Shown: positions 1 through 7,327 of the stretch, piece by piece | How positions within the stretch are numbered: the first letter of the stretch is position 1 | Layout of the letters: each line of letters opens with the position of its first letter | Assembly (NCBI GenBank): GCA_050945755.1 | Contig: JBMNTN010000064.1 | Span: 1 to 10,539, forward strand | Source of the DNA: JAQVXR01 sp050945755 | Lineage (GTDB): Bacteria > Bacillota > Dehalobacteriia > Dehalobacteriales > Dehalobacteriaceae | Reading direction: 5' to 3' | DNA: 10,539 nucleotides | Translations under genes and position numbers: made by a program | Notes under the pieces: model-generated | Told to the model about the DNA's origin: nothing | The model's input: the letters and a program-made list of their open reading frames with translations, nothing else | Databases searched by the model: none

Positions 1-3000
1 TTTTATAAAGAAGCGATAAGGGCTGGAATCAAACCTATCATAGGGTGTGAGGTTTATGTTGCACCGCGGTCCAGGTTTGATAAAGAGGCTAAGGTGGATG
101 ATACCCCTGCTCATTTGGTGCTATTAGCAGAAACTGACGAGGGTTATCAGAATCTTTCTAAACTGGTTTCAAGGGCATTTCTGGAAGGATTCTATTATAA
201 GCCCCGGGTTGATAGGGCGCTTTTACGCCAATACAGTAAAGGGTTGATTGCTCTTAGTGGTTGCTTAGCAGGGGAGATTCCCCGTTCTCTTTTGAAAGGG
301 CAGGCAGATAAAGCAAAAACTATAGCCAGGGAATATAAAGATATTTTTGGGAAAGATAACTTTTTTCTTGAGGTTCAGCAGCATGGAATTGAGGAGCAAA
401 CCAAGATTAATTACGAGATCATCAAAATGGCAAGGGAACTGGATATTCCCTTGGTAGCGACAAATGATGTGCATTATGTTAATAAAGAAGAAGCGGCAGC
501 TCAGGATGTGCTCGTCTGTATCCAGACGGGAAAGCTGAGGGAAGAAGAAAATCGGATGAGGTTTCCCACTGAAGAGTTTTACCTTAAGTCTTACGAAGAA
601 ATGGAAATGCTTTTTGGTGAATATCCTGATGTACTGACTAATACCTTGACGATAGCAGACCGCTGTTCTGTGAACTTTGAGTTTGGACAGCTTTATCTTC
701 CTAACTACCAGGTGCCAACCGGCTATACGATAAAAAGTTATCTCAGGGAACTTTGCCTAAAGGGAGCTGAAAAAAGGTATTCCATTCTTACAGAAGAGAT
801 AAATAAACGGCTTTATTACGAGTTAGATGTGATTGAGAAAATGGGGTTCCCCGGTTATTTTTTAATTGTCTGGGACCTGGTTAATTTTGCCAAACAGAAG
901 CATATTATGGTTGGCCCTGGCAGAGGCTCTGCTGCCGGCAGCCTGGTAGCGTACTGTTTGGGGATCACTGATTTGGATCCTTTGAAATATGATCTTCTTT
1001 TTGAAAGATTTCTTAATCCGGAGAGAGTAACGATGCCGGATATTGATATAGATTTTTGTTTCGAACGCCGGGGAGAAGTAATCGAATATCTGGTGGAAAA
1101 ATACGGAGATGACCGGGTAGCCCAGATTATTACTTTTGGAACGATGGCGGCAAAAGCTGCCGTCCGGGATGTGGGCCGTGTCCTTAATATGCCTTATGCT
1201 GACGTGGACAGGGTGGCAAAATTAATTCCCGGAGAACTGGGTATGACTATTGACAAAGCATTGGAACTAAATCGGGAATTAAAGAACCTCTATCAGGAAG
1301 ATCATCGGGTGCAAGAACTGCTTGATTTAGCCCGCCAGTTGGAAGGGATGCCTCGGCATGCCTCCACTCATGCGGCAGGAGTAGTCATATCTCAAAAAGA
1401 GTTGATTGAACACCTTCCTGTACAGAAAACTGCTGACAGTGCCGTGACAACTCAATTTGCCAAAGAAACGGTAGAAGAGATCGGCCTTTTAAAAATGGAC
1501 ATACTGGGCTTAAGAACATTAACAGTTATCCGTGATTGCTTGGAGAATATCCGGAAAAACAAGAAAATGGATTTTGACCCCAACGACTTTCCCTTAAATG
1601 ATGCAAAAACATATGAACTGCTTTCCCGGGGTGAAGGGACAGGTGTTTTTCAGTTGGAAAGCTCCGGGATGAAGAATATTTTAAAGAACCTAAGGCCGGA
1701 AAGGTTTGAAGATATTATTGCACTTGTTGCACTCTATCGGCCAGGCCCCCTGGGAAGCGGCATGGTGGAAGATTTTATTAATCGGAAACACGGCAGTGTT
1801 AAAACAGATTACCCCCACCCCGACCTCCAGCCGGTATTGGAAGAAACCTATGGTGTTATATTATATCAAGAGCAAGTGATGAAAATAGCGGGCACTTTAG
1901 CCGGATTTTCGATGGGGCAGGCAGATATGCTCCGCCGGGCAATGGGAAAAAAGAAACCGGAAGTAATTGCCGGGATGCGGAAAGCATTTCTGGATGGGGC
2001 AGCTAAGCACAAGGTAGACAAAGAAACAGCCAATCAGGTTTTTGACCTCATGGAGTATTTTGCCGGTTATGGTTTTAACAAAAGCCACTCTGCTGCTTAT
2101 GCTTTGGTAGCTTACCAGACAGCTTATCTTAAGGCCAATTATCCGGTTGAATATATGGCGGCTCTCCTAACCAGCGTGATGGATAACATGGACCGGGTCC
2201 CGGTTTATATTGAGGAATGCCGGAGGATGGAAATTGAAATTCTTCCTCCTGATGTTAATGAAAGCCTGGTTGACTTTACCGTGGTTGGGGGAAAAATTAG
2301 ATTTGGTTTGGCAGCGGTAAAAAATGTTGGCCGCAGTGCTATTGAAGATATTATTCGGTCGCGAACTGAAGCAGGCAGGTTTCTTTCCCTGATCGATTTT
2401 TGTACCCGCATCCCTCTCAATAGGAGGGTACTGGAAAGCCTGATTCGCTGCGGGGCTTGTGATTCCTTGGGGCACAAGCGTTCACAAATGCTGGCTGTCA
2501 TGGATTGCTGCCTGGAAATGGGGCACAAAAGGTTGCAGGAAAAAATGTCCGGGCAGATAACTATTTTTGAGTTTGGCACATCCTCTCAAGAATATGAATC
2601 CTATCAAATTGAGATGCCCGATATCAAGGAGTTTTCCGCTCCGGAGCTGCTTGCCATGGAGAAAGAAATGATTGGTTTTTATGTCAGCGGGCACCCTTTG
2701 GCGTCTTATAAAAAATTTCTCAACAAAGCAAATCTATCCTCAATTGATACTTTGTCCCCGATAGATGATGGGCGCTCGGTTCGTGTAGGAGGGATTATTA
2801 CCGCTGTTCGCCAAATGATTACCAGAAGAGGCGAACTCATGGCTCAATTTACTTTGGAGGATTTTACGGGAAGCATTGATTGCATTGTATTTCCCCGCAG
2901 ATTTGAAAAATTACATGATTTAATTGGGGTAGATCAAGTAATAATTATGGAAGGAAAACTAAACTGTCAGGAAGATTCCATGAAAATTTTTTGTGAAACA

Positions 3001-3255
3001 CTGCGACAAGCCGGAGAGGAAAAAAAGAATGGCAGTAAATTATTTCTTAAATTGGATAAGATCAGGAGCGGGGACTTTTTAATAAAGATGCAAAATATCT
3101 TGGCGAATTATCCAGGGAAAATGCCTGTTTATCTTTATTTTACGGAAACAAAAAAATATATGTTGGTTCAGGACAGGTACTGGGTGGAGCCATGTAGTCA
3201 ATTGCTAGGTAGGCTAAAACAAGAACTTGGAGAAGAAAATGTTGTTTGCAAGTAG
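1..3255 (+). CDS. dnaE: DNA polymerase III subunit alpha (DnaE1 type), 5'-truncated by window edge
   Basis: Replicative C-family DNA polymerase catalytic subunit, acting in the cytoplasm at the replication fork. The reading frame is open from base 1, so the ATG at base 94 is internal: the 31 codons before it read as conserved PHP-domain sequence (GIKPIIGCEVYVAP). About 50 N-terminal residues are probably missing, and 1084 are present. Counting from base 1: a PHP domain over roughly the first 240 residues, with a retained NDVHY motif (155-159) that suggests a metal-binding PHP; the polymerase core with GPGRGSAAGSL (305-315); catalytic Asp347 and Asp349 in PDIDIDF and the third Asp, D500, in KMDILGL; the GFNKSHSAAYALVAYQ region (691-706) before the helix-hairpin-helix part; a likely beta-clamp-binding peptide QITIF (852-856); and an OB fold from about 927 to 1005. 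There is no exonuclease insertion, so this is DnaE, not PolC. No frameshift or damage was seen. The next gene starts 116 nt downstream. Confidence 0.97.
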   Translation, partial: FYKEAIRAGIKPIIGCEVYVAPRSRFDKEAKVDDTPAHLVLLAETDEGYQNLSKLVSRAFLEGFYYKPRVDRALLRQYSKGLIALSGCLAGEIPRSLLKGQADKAKTIAREYKDIFGKDNFFLEVQQHGIEEQTKINYEIIKMARELDIPLVATNDVHYVNKEEAAAQDVLVCIQTGKLREEENRMRFPTEEFYLKSYEEMEMLFGEYPDVLTNTLTIADRCSVNFEFGQLYLPNYQVPTGYTIKSYLRELCLKGAEKRYSILTEEINKRLYYELDVIEKMGFPGYFLIVWDLVNFAKQKHIMVGPGRGSAAGSLVAYCLGITDLDPLKYDLLFERFLNPERVTMPDIDIDFCFERRGEVIEYLVEKYGDDRVAQIITFGTMAAKAAVRDVGRVLNMPYADVDRVAKLIPGELGMTIDKALELNRELKNLYQEDHRVQELLDLARQLEGMPRHASTHAAGVVISQKELIEHLPVQKTADSAVTTQFAKETVEEIGLLKMDILGLRTLTVIRDCLENIRKNKKMDFDPNDFPLNDAKTYELLSRGEGTGVFQLESSGMKNILKNLRPERFEDIIALVALYRPGPLGSGMVEDFINRKHGSVKTDYPHPDLQPVLEETYGVILYQEQVMKIAGTLAGFSMGQADMLRRAMGKKKPEVIAGMRKAFLDGAAKHKVDKETANQVFDLMEYFAGYGFNKSHSAAYALVAYQTAYLKANYPVEYMAALLTSVMDNMDRVPVYIEECRRMEIEILPPDVNESLVDFTVVGGKIRFGLAAVKNVGRSAIEDIIRSRTEAGRFLSLIDFCTRIPLNRRVLESLIRCGACDSLGHKRSQMLAVMDCCLEMGHKRLQEKMSGQITIFEFGTSSQEYESYQIEMPDIKEFSAPELLAMEKEMIGFYVSGHPLASYKKFLNKANLSSIDTLSPIDDGRSVRVGGIITAVRQMITRRGELMAQFTLEDFTGSIDCIVFPRRFEKLHDLIGVDQVIIMEGKLNCQEDSMKIFCETLRQAGEEKKNGSKLFLKLDKIRSGDFLIKMQNILANYPGKMPVYLYFTETKKYMLVQDRYWVEPCSQLLGRLKQELGEENVVCK

Positions 3256-3357
3256 GAAAAAGGTTTATTAAAAGTTAAATTTTCAACTGTTTTGCAGGAA
3301 ATCTTATTGAGACATTGAATTAGATTTTGAACAAATAAATGCCGACAGCAGAGCAGC

Positions 3358-3363
3358 AAGGAG
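3358..3363 (+). promoter_or_regulatory. Ribosome binding site fixing the coaD start
   Basis: AAGGAG lies 8 nt before the ATG at 3372. It supports that ATG over the in-frame ATG at 3339, which has no Shine-Dalgarno site and would add 11 non-conserved residues. Confidence 0.8.
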
Positions 3364-3371
3364 TTGAAGAT

Positions 3372-3848
3372 ATGCGCGTAGCGATTTACCCAGGAACATT
3401 TGATCCGGTGACCAACGGTCATTTGGATATTTTAGAAAGGTCGGTTGCACTTTTTGATAAGGTAATTATTGCAGTGGCTTTGGATAATTATAAAAACAGC
3501 CTTTTTGATATCAACGAAAGATTGGACATGCTGCATGCTGTTACCAGCGGTATGGAAAAGGTGGAAGTAGACCTTTTTAAAGGATTGTTGGTTGATTATT
3601 GTAGTAAAAAAAGAGCTACAGCTATCATCCGTGGGCTAAGGGCAGTATCTGATTTTGAGTACGAGTTCCAAATGGCTTTAATGAACAAGAAATTAAATGG
3701 CAAAGTAGAAACAGTTTTTCTCATGACCAGTTCTAAGTATTCATATATTAGTTCAAGTATTATAAAACAGGCTGCTTCATTAGGCGGGTGTATTTGGGGA
3801 TTGGTTCCGGATATAGTTGCCAATGCAATTGCCGAAAAATATTCATAA
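3372..3848 (+). CDS. coaD: Phosphopantetheine adenylyltransferase (PPAT)
   Basis: Transfers AMP from ATP to 4'-phosphopantetheine, giving dephospho-CoA and pyrophosphate, the penultimate step of coenzyme A synthesis in the cytoplasm. The product is 158 aa, normal for bacterial CoaD (about 160). The start at 3372 gives the family N-terminus MRVAIYPGTFDPVTNGH. The nucleotidyltransferase (T/H)xGH motif is TNGH at residues 14-17. The conserved RGLRAVSDFEYEFQMA block lies at about 87-102. The second signature is ISSSIIK at 126-132, with Lys where the general superfamily motif often has Arg, as is usual in CoaD. In many Firmicutes coaD sits beside rsmD; here it follows dnaE by 116 nt and precedes mtrB by 49 nt. 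No clear promoter was seen upstream, so it may be co-transcribed with dnaE or use a weak start in the gap. Confidence 0.96.
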   Translation: MRVAIYPGTFDPVTNGHLDILERSVALFDKVIIAVALDNYKNSLFDINERLDMLHAVTSGMEKVEVDLFKGLLVDYCSKKRATAIIRGLRAVSDFEYEFQMALMNKKLNGKVETVFLMTSSKYSYISSSIIKQAASLGGCIWGLVPDIVANAIAEKYS

Positions 3849-3897
3849 AGAATAAGCAGTTTTCAGTAGATAATTTGTAACCTTTTGAGGTGGGAAT

Positions 3898-4128
3898 ATG
3901 GAAAACAATGAAAAGGCATTTAGTGAATATATTGTGATTAAGGCTAAAGAAAACGGTGTAACAATCATAGGGCTAACCCGGGGAAAGGACACAAAGTTTC
4001 ATCATTCGGAGAAGTTGGACAAAGGGGAAGTAATGATTGCCCAATTTACCGAATATACATCGGCTATAAAAGTGAGAGGGAAAGCAACGGTAATGACAAA
4101 GCATGGTGATATCGAGTCCGGTGATTGA
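3898..4128 (+). CDS. mtrB: Tryptophan RNA-binding attenuation protein (TRAP)
   Basis: TRAP forms an 11-subunit ring that, when loaded with tryptophan, wraps RNA carrying repeated GAG/UAG triplets and represses trp genes by attenuation or translation block (known from Bacillus). The product here is 76 aa, against about 75 in Bacillus, and is clearly alignable by eye. Blocks GLTRGKDTKFHHSEKLDKGE and AQFTEYTSAIKVRG are nearly identical to those I recall for B. subtilis TRAP. With a +2 offset, the RNA-contacting Lys37, Lys56 and Arg58 correspond to Lys39, Lys58 and Arg60. The tryptophan-pocket residues Thr25, Thr30, Gln47 and Thr49 correspond to Thr27, Thr32, Gln49 and Thr51. The protein should therefore be functional. 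The start is supported by GAGGTGG at 3887-3893. There is no folE (mtrA), anti-TRAP or trp gene in the window. The gene sits in a run with coaD upstream and a small DUF2007-like gene 55 nt downstream. Confidence 0.95.
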   Translation: MENNEKAFSEYIVIKAKENGVTIIGLTRGKDTKFHHSEKLDKGEVMIAQFTEYTSAIKVRGKATVMTKHGDIESGD

Positions 4129-4183
4129 GTATGGTACAAATGGATTCAGCAAATATTAATTACCCAAGAGGAGGCGACCGGAA

Positions 4184-4384
4184 GTGTGGACTGTAGTATA
4201 TATTGCTCCTAACAAAGCAACCGCGGAAATGTTAAAAAATTATCTTGCGGGAGAAGGACTCCTTGTAATGCTGCGTTCTATTGGTGTTCCGCATTTAGGC
4301 GATTCCGGATCTGTGGAAATCCTTGTACCTGAATCAGAAGTAGAAGAGGCTCATGAAATTATTAGCAGTACCATTGGCTGCTAA
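4184..4384 (+). CDS. Small DUF2007-like putative signal-transducing protein
   Basis: A 66-aa cytoplasmic protein with no signal peptide or membrane segment. The pattern resembles DUF2007 (putative prokaryotic signal-transducing protein, ferredoxin-like fold). It opens with a strand, WTVVYIAPN, then a helix containing ATAEMLKNYLAGEGL, a strand LVMLRS, a loop with GVPHLGDSGSVEILVPE, and a C-terminal helix EVEEAHEIISS. This is the usual beta-alpha-beta order, with the typical instruction-like segment 'element from A to B, then value'. The start is GTG, chosen because GAGGAGG at 4168-4174 lies 9 nt upstream and no in-frame ATG would keep the conserved first strand. The molecular function of the family is unknown. 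Similar small genes occur near pfkA and acc genes in other Firmicutes, as far as I recall. It lies between mtrB (55 nt) and pfkA (56 nt) and is probably co-transcribed with them. The family call is from memory of the pattern, not from a search. Confidence 0.8.
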   Translation: MWTVVYIAPNKATAEMLKNYLAGEGLLVMLRSIGVPHLGDSGSVEILVPESEVEEAHEIISSTIGC

Positions 4385-4409
4385 AGGATTATTTATAGTA
4401 AGCCTAGGT

Positions 4410-4418
4410 TGTGGATAA
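4410..4418 (-). other. Perfect DnaA-box match upstream of pfkA
   Basis: TGTGGATAA on the + strand is the exact reverse complement of the consensus DnaA box TTATCCACA. It lies 22 nt before the pfkA ATG, in the 56-nt gap after the DUF2007-like gene. It is a single site with no neighbouring boxes, so this is not an origin. A chance match in 10.5 kb is quite possible. Confidence 0.35.
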
Positions 4419-4440
4419 ACTACATCTGGGAGGATTTTTA

Positions 4441-5400
4441 ATGAAGAAAATTGGTGTATTAACCAGTGGCGGGGATGCTCCGGGGATGAATGCTGCTATC
4501 CGGGCTGTAGTACGGACAAGCATCTATTATAAAGTGGAAGTAGTTGGCATCAGGCGTGGGTACGCCGGTTTAATTAATGGGGATTTTATCCCTCTCACTT
4601 TAGGATCAGTTGCCGATATCATTCATCGGGGGGGTACCGTGCTCCGCACTGCCCGGTCAGAGGAATTTTTCCATCCCGAAGGACGGCAGCAAGCCGTATC
4701 TTTGTTGGAGCAAGAAGGAATTGAGGGATTAGTGGTTATCGGTGGAGACGGTACTTTTCGTGGTGCGCTTGAGCTTGAAAAGATAGGGGTACCAACAGTA
4801 GGTATTCCGGGAACTATTGATAATGATATTCCCTGCACCCAATTTACCATTGGCTTTGATACTGCCGTTAATACTGTAGTAGATGCTATTAATAAGATTA
4901 GAGATACCGCAACTTCCCACGAACGTATTTTTGTAATTGAGGTTATGGGTCGTCATGCCGGGTTTATTGCTCTATCCGCAGGTTTGGCTGGGGGAGCCGA
5001 ATCCGTCTTAATTCCGGAACGGTCTTTTTCTTTGGACGATGTGGTTGCAAAAATTAAGCGTGGACAGCGAAGAGGTAAATTACACAGTATTATTCTTGTG
5101 GCAGAGGGCGCTGCCAGTACCTTTGATGTTGCCAAAAAGATTAACGAGCTTTCCGGTCTGGATACTCGGGTCAGTATTTTAGGTCATATCCAGAGGGGAG
5201 GAACCCCTACCGCCCTAGACAGAATTCTTGCCAGCAGGATGGGTGCGGAAGCAGTTAATCTCTTAATAAACGGCCGGCATAAGCTGATGGTTGGTATTCA
5301 AGATAACAGAATAAAAAATTTCGATTTGGAATGGGCCTTAAACCAGCGTCATGAAATTGATTTGAGTGAGTATGAATTGGCCCAAATTTTAGCAATTTAG
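4441..5400 (+). CDS. pfkA: ATP-dependent 6-phosphofructokinase
   Basis: Phosphorylates fructose 6-phosphate to fructose 1,6-bisphosphate with ATP, the committed step of glycolysis. The product is 319 aa, the same length as the Geobacillus stearothermophilus enzyme, and numbering matches without gaps. Visible are the ATP-site SGGDAPGMN (9-17), Arg72, GGDGT (101-105), and the catalytic PGTIDND with Asp127. Arg162 and MGRHAG (169-174) are also present. Gly104 and Gly124 mark an ATP enzyme, since PPi-dependent forms carry Asp and Lys there. The allosteric PEP/ADP site residues Arg154, Glu187, Arg211 and Lys213 are all retained, so the usual PEP inhibition and ADP activation are expected. I chose the ATG at 4441 because GGGAGG (4428-4433) lies 7 nt upstream. 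An in-frame GTG at 4411 would add ten unconserved residues. pyk follows after only 22 nt, so pfkA-pyk are almost certainly one transcript. Confidence 0.98.
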   Translation: MKKIGVLTSGGDAPGMNAAIRAVVRTSIYYKVEVVGIRRGYAGLINGDFIPLTLGSVADIIHRGGTVLRTARSEEFFHPEGRQQAVSLLEQEGIEGLVVIGGDGTFRGALELEKIGVPTVGIPGTIDNDIPCTQFTIGFDTAVNTVVDAINKIRDTATSHERIFVIEVMGRHAGFIALSAGLAGGAESVLIPERSFSLDDVVAKIKRGQRRGKLHSIILVAEGAASTFDVAKKINELSGLDTRVSILGHIQRGGTPTALDRILASRMGAEAVNLLINGRHKLMVGIQDNRIKNFDLEWALNQRHEIDLSEYELAQILAI

Positions 5401-5422
5401 TGGCTGGAAAGGAGCCGGTTTG

Positions 5423-7168
5423 ATGATTCATACTAAGATTGTCTGTACAATAGGGCCAGCTTCTGAATCTGTTGAGATGCTTGAAAAGCTAATTAAAGCC
5501 GGCATGAATGTTGCCCGGCTTAATTTTTCACATGGAACTCATGATGAACATGGTCGACGGATAAAGAATATCAGGCAAGCTGCGAAAAACCAAAAAACTT
5601 GTGTGGCAATTTTACTGGATACCAAAGGACCGGAAATCCGTATTGGTAGTTTGCCCGGGGGGAAAGTTGTTCTTTCCGAAGGCCAGGAAGTAATTATTAC
5701 AGTTGGAGAGACGTTTGGCAGAAAGAATGTTTTGCCTGTTACCTATCAAGGACTGCCGGATGATGTAGCTCCAGGTGCGACAATTTTAATTGATGACGGG
5801 TTGATTGGGTTAGAAGTTCAAAAAGTAGAAAATAGTGAAATAATCTGCTGGGTAAAAAACGGTGGTGAGGTTCTTTCTCATAAAGGAGTTAACGTCCCAG
5901 GGGTAGAAGTGAGCCTTCCCGGAGTTACGGAAAAAGACACAGCCGATATTATATTTGGCATTAACCAGGGTGTGGATTTTATTGCCGCATCTTTTGTGAG
6001 GAAACAATCTGATGTTTTGGATATCCGAAGAATTCTAGAAGAACATAACGCAGCGATTGATATTATTGCCAAGATTGAAAGCCGTTCCGGAGTCAATAAT
6101 ATTGATGATATTTTAAAAGTGGCGGACGGAATTATGATTGCCCGGGGGGATTTAGGCGTAGAAATACCGGCGGAAGAGGTACCTTTGGTCCAAAAGATGA
6201 TAATCAACAAATGCAATCAAGCTGGGAAGCCGGTTATCACTGCAACTCAGATGTTGGACTCTATGATTCGTAACCCGAGGCCGACTAGGGCGGAGGCAAG
6301 TGATGTTGCTAATGCCATTTTCGACGGTACTGATGCTGTTATGCTTTCCGGAGAAACGGCAGCAGGAAAATACCCTGAGGAAGCGGTTCAAACTATGGCG
6401 AGGATTGCTTCTCAGGCAGAAACCGGGTTTAATTACAATGCCGAGGCAAAGGGCGTATTAACGTCATCCACGATTACAGATGCGATTAGCCATGCTTCTT
6501 ATCACATTGCCGATTCCTTAAATGCCGCTGCGATTATTACTCCTACGACGTCGGGGTTCACGGCCAAGATGGTGGCAAAGTACCGATCCCGGGCCCCTGT
6601 AATTGCCGCTACACAGCATGAGAGGGTTCAGCGTTTGTTAAGTTTAGTTTGGGGTGTAAAAGCTGTCTTGGTGCCGGAAACAAAAGGAACAGATGAAATG
6701 ATTAGCCAGGCTGTTTCCGCAGCTTTATCGGAACGGTTGGTTCAGGGCGGGGACTTAGTAGTTATTACTGCCGGAGTTCCTGTGGGTAGTCCGGGAAACA
6801 CCAATCTGATTAAAGTACATGTGATTGGTAATGCTATTGCTCGGGGAACAGGGATTGGTAATTTGGTAGCAACCGGGGTGGCAAGATGTGTCCAAAACGG
6901 GAGAGAAGCCCTTCGGGTAGTACAAAAAGGTGACGTAATTATTGCTTCCAGTACTGATCGGGAGTTTATGCCCAGCATGGAAAAGGCAGCGGCAATAATC
7001 ACGGAAGAAGGAGGGTTAACCTCCCATGCAGCAATTGTTGCTATTAATTTAGGCATTCCGGTTATTGTGGGTGTTGAGGGTGCAAGGGAAAAGATACCTG
7101 ATAGGTCGGTGATTACAGTTGATGCAGTGCGTGGCCAAGTTTTTTTAGGTGTGACAAAAGTGTTATAA
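5423..7168 (+). CDS. pyk: Pyruvate kinase with C-terminal PEP-utilising domain
   Basis: Converts phosphoenolpyruvate and ADP to pyruvate and ATP, the last step of glycolysis. The product is 581 aa, the long Firmicutes form (about 585), not the roughly 470-aa short form. Seen are the N-terminal KIVCTIGPAS, RLNFSHG (32-38), and DTKGPEIR (66-73). In the last motif Glu71 is at the position linked to K+ dependence. AKIE follows with Lys217 and Glu219, then the signature MIARGDLGVE with Asp243. After the core and its allosteric domain comes an extra domain from about residue 475. It ends with GGLTSHAA, and the phosphohistidine-type His535 is retained. In this family the extra domain is structural or regulatory and is not needed for catalysis. 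The ATG at 5423 is preceded by AAAGGAG (5408-5414). A TTG immediately before it (5420) is in frame but too close to that site. An intrinsic terminator follows at 7193-7219. Confidence 0.98.
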   Translation: MIHTKIVCTIGPASESVEMLEKLIKAGMNVARLNFSHGTHDEHGRRIKNIRQAAKNQKTCVAILLDTKGPEIRIGSLPGGKVVLSEGQEVIITVGETFGRKNVLPVTYQGLPDDVAPGATILIDDGLIGLEVQKVENSEIICWVKNGGEVLSHKGVNVPGVEVSLPGVTEKDTADIIFGINQGVDFIAASFVRKQSDVLDIRRILEEHNAAIDIIAKIESRSGVNNIDDILKVADGIMIARGDLGVEIPAEEVPLVQKMIINKCNQAGKPVITATQMLDSMIRNPRPTRAEASDVANAIFDGTDAVMLSGETAAGKYPEEAVQTMARIASQAETGFNYNAEAKGVLTSSTITDAISHASYHIADSLNAAAIITPTTSGFTAKMVAKYRSRAPVIAATQHERVQRLLSLVWGVKAVLVPETKGTDEMISQAVSAALSERLVQGGDLVVITAGVPVGSPGNTNLIKVHVIGNAIARGTGIGNLVATGVARCVQNGREALRVVQKGDVIIASSTDREFMPSMEKAAAIITEEGGLTSHAAIVAINLGIPVIVGVEGAREKIPDRSVITVDAVRGQVFLGVTKVL

Positions 7169-7192
7169 AAATTCCCCCGCATACTGTTTTTT

Positions 7193-7219
7193 AAATCACA
7201 GCTATTTGCTGTGATTTTT
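7193..7219 (+). terminator. Intrinsic terminator after pyk
   Basis: A perfect 10-bp stem AAATCACAGC / GCTGTGATTT encloses a 5-nt loop TATTT. The 3' arm runs into five T residues. It lies 25 nt after the pyk stop and closes the coaD-to-pyk run. Confidence 0.85.
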
Positions 7220-7250
7220 ATATGTATCCAGTATTCATATCCGTGTTTGC

Positions 7251-7278
7251 TCTGCAATTCAAAAAAATATGATATAAT
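7251..7278 (+). promoter_or_regulatory. Extended -10 promoter for the carboxyltransferase gene
   Basis: TGATATAAT at 7270-7278 is a perfect extended -10 (TGn plus TATAAT). The -35 is poor: TCTGCA at 7251-7256 with 16-bp spacing matches three of six. That fits an extended -10 promoter. It lies between the pyk terminator and the start codon at 7328, giving a leader of about 40 nt. No operator or riboswitch-like fold was seen. Confidence 0.75.
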
Positions 7279-7327
7279 CTGAATATGTGCATGATTCAAC
7301 AAGCAATGCTATAGGGGGAGAGACATA

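Noticed and set aside
2205..2579. Overlapping minus-strand open frames (102 and 124 aa) opposite dnaE
   Set aside because: They lie within conserved dnaE, overlap each other in different frames and resemble no protein. The same applies to the other short minus-strand frames in the window.
3272..3294. AAGTT...AACT inverted repeat followed by T residues after dnaE
   Set aside because: It has only four contiguous pairs plus a bulge, almost all A-T. It is too weak to call a terminator.
3290..3320. TTGCAG and TTGAAT with 17-bp spacing as a coaD promoter
   Set aside because: They match three and four of six consensus positions. In AT-rich sequence this is not distinguishable from chance.
7220..7240. 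ATATG...CATAT inverted repeat between the pyk terminator and the next promoter
   Set aside because: The arms are only 5 bp and all but one pair are A-T, with an 11-nt gap. It is not enough to call an operator.
6742..7302. 186-aa minus-strand open frame opposite the end of pyk
   Set aside because: It is antisense to highly conserved pyk sequence and runs across the terminator. It shows no Shine-Dalgarno site or recognisable protein, so it is a shadow of pyk codon use.
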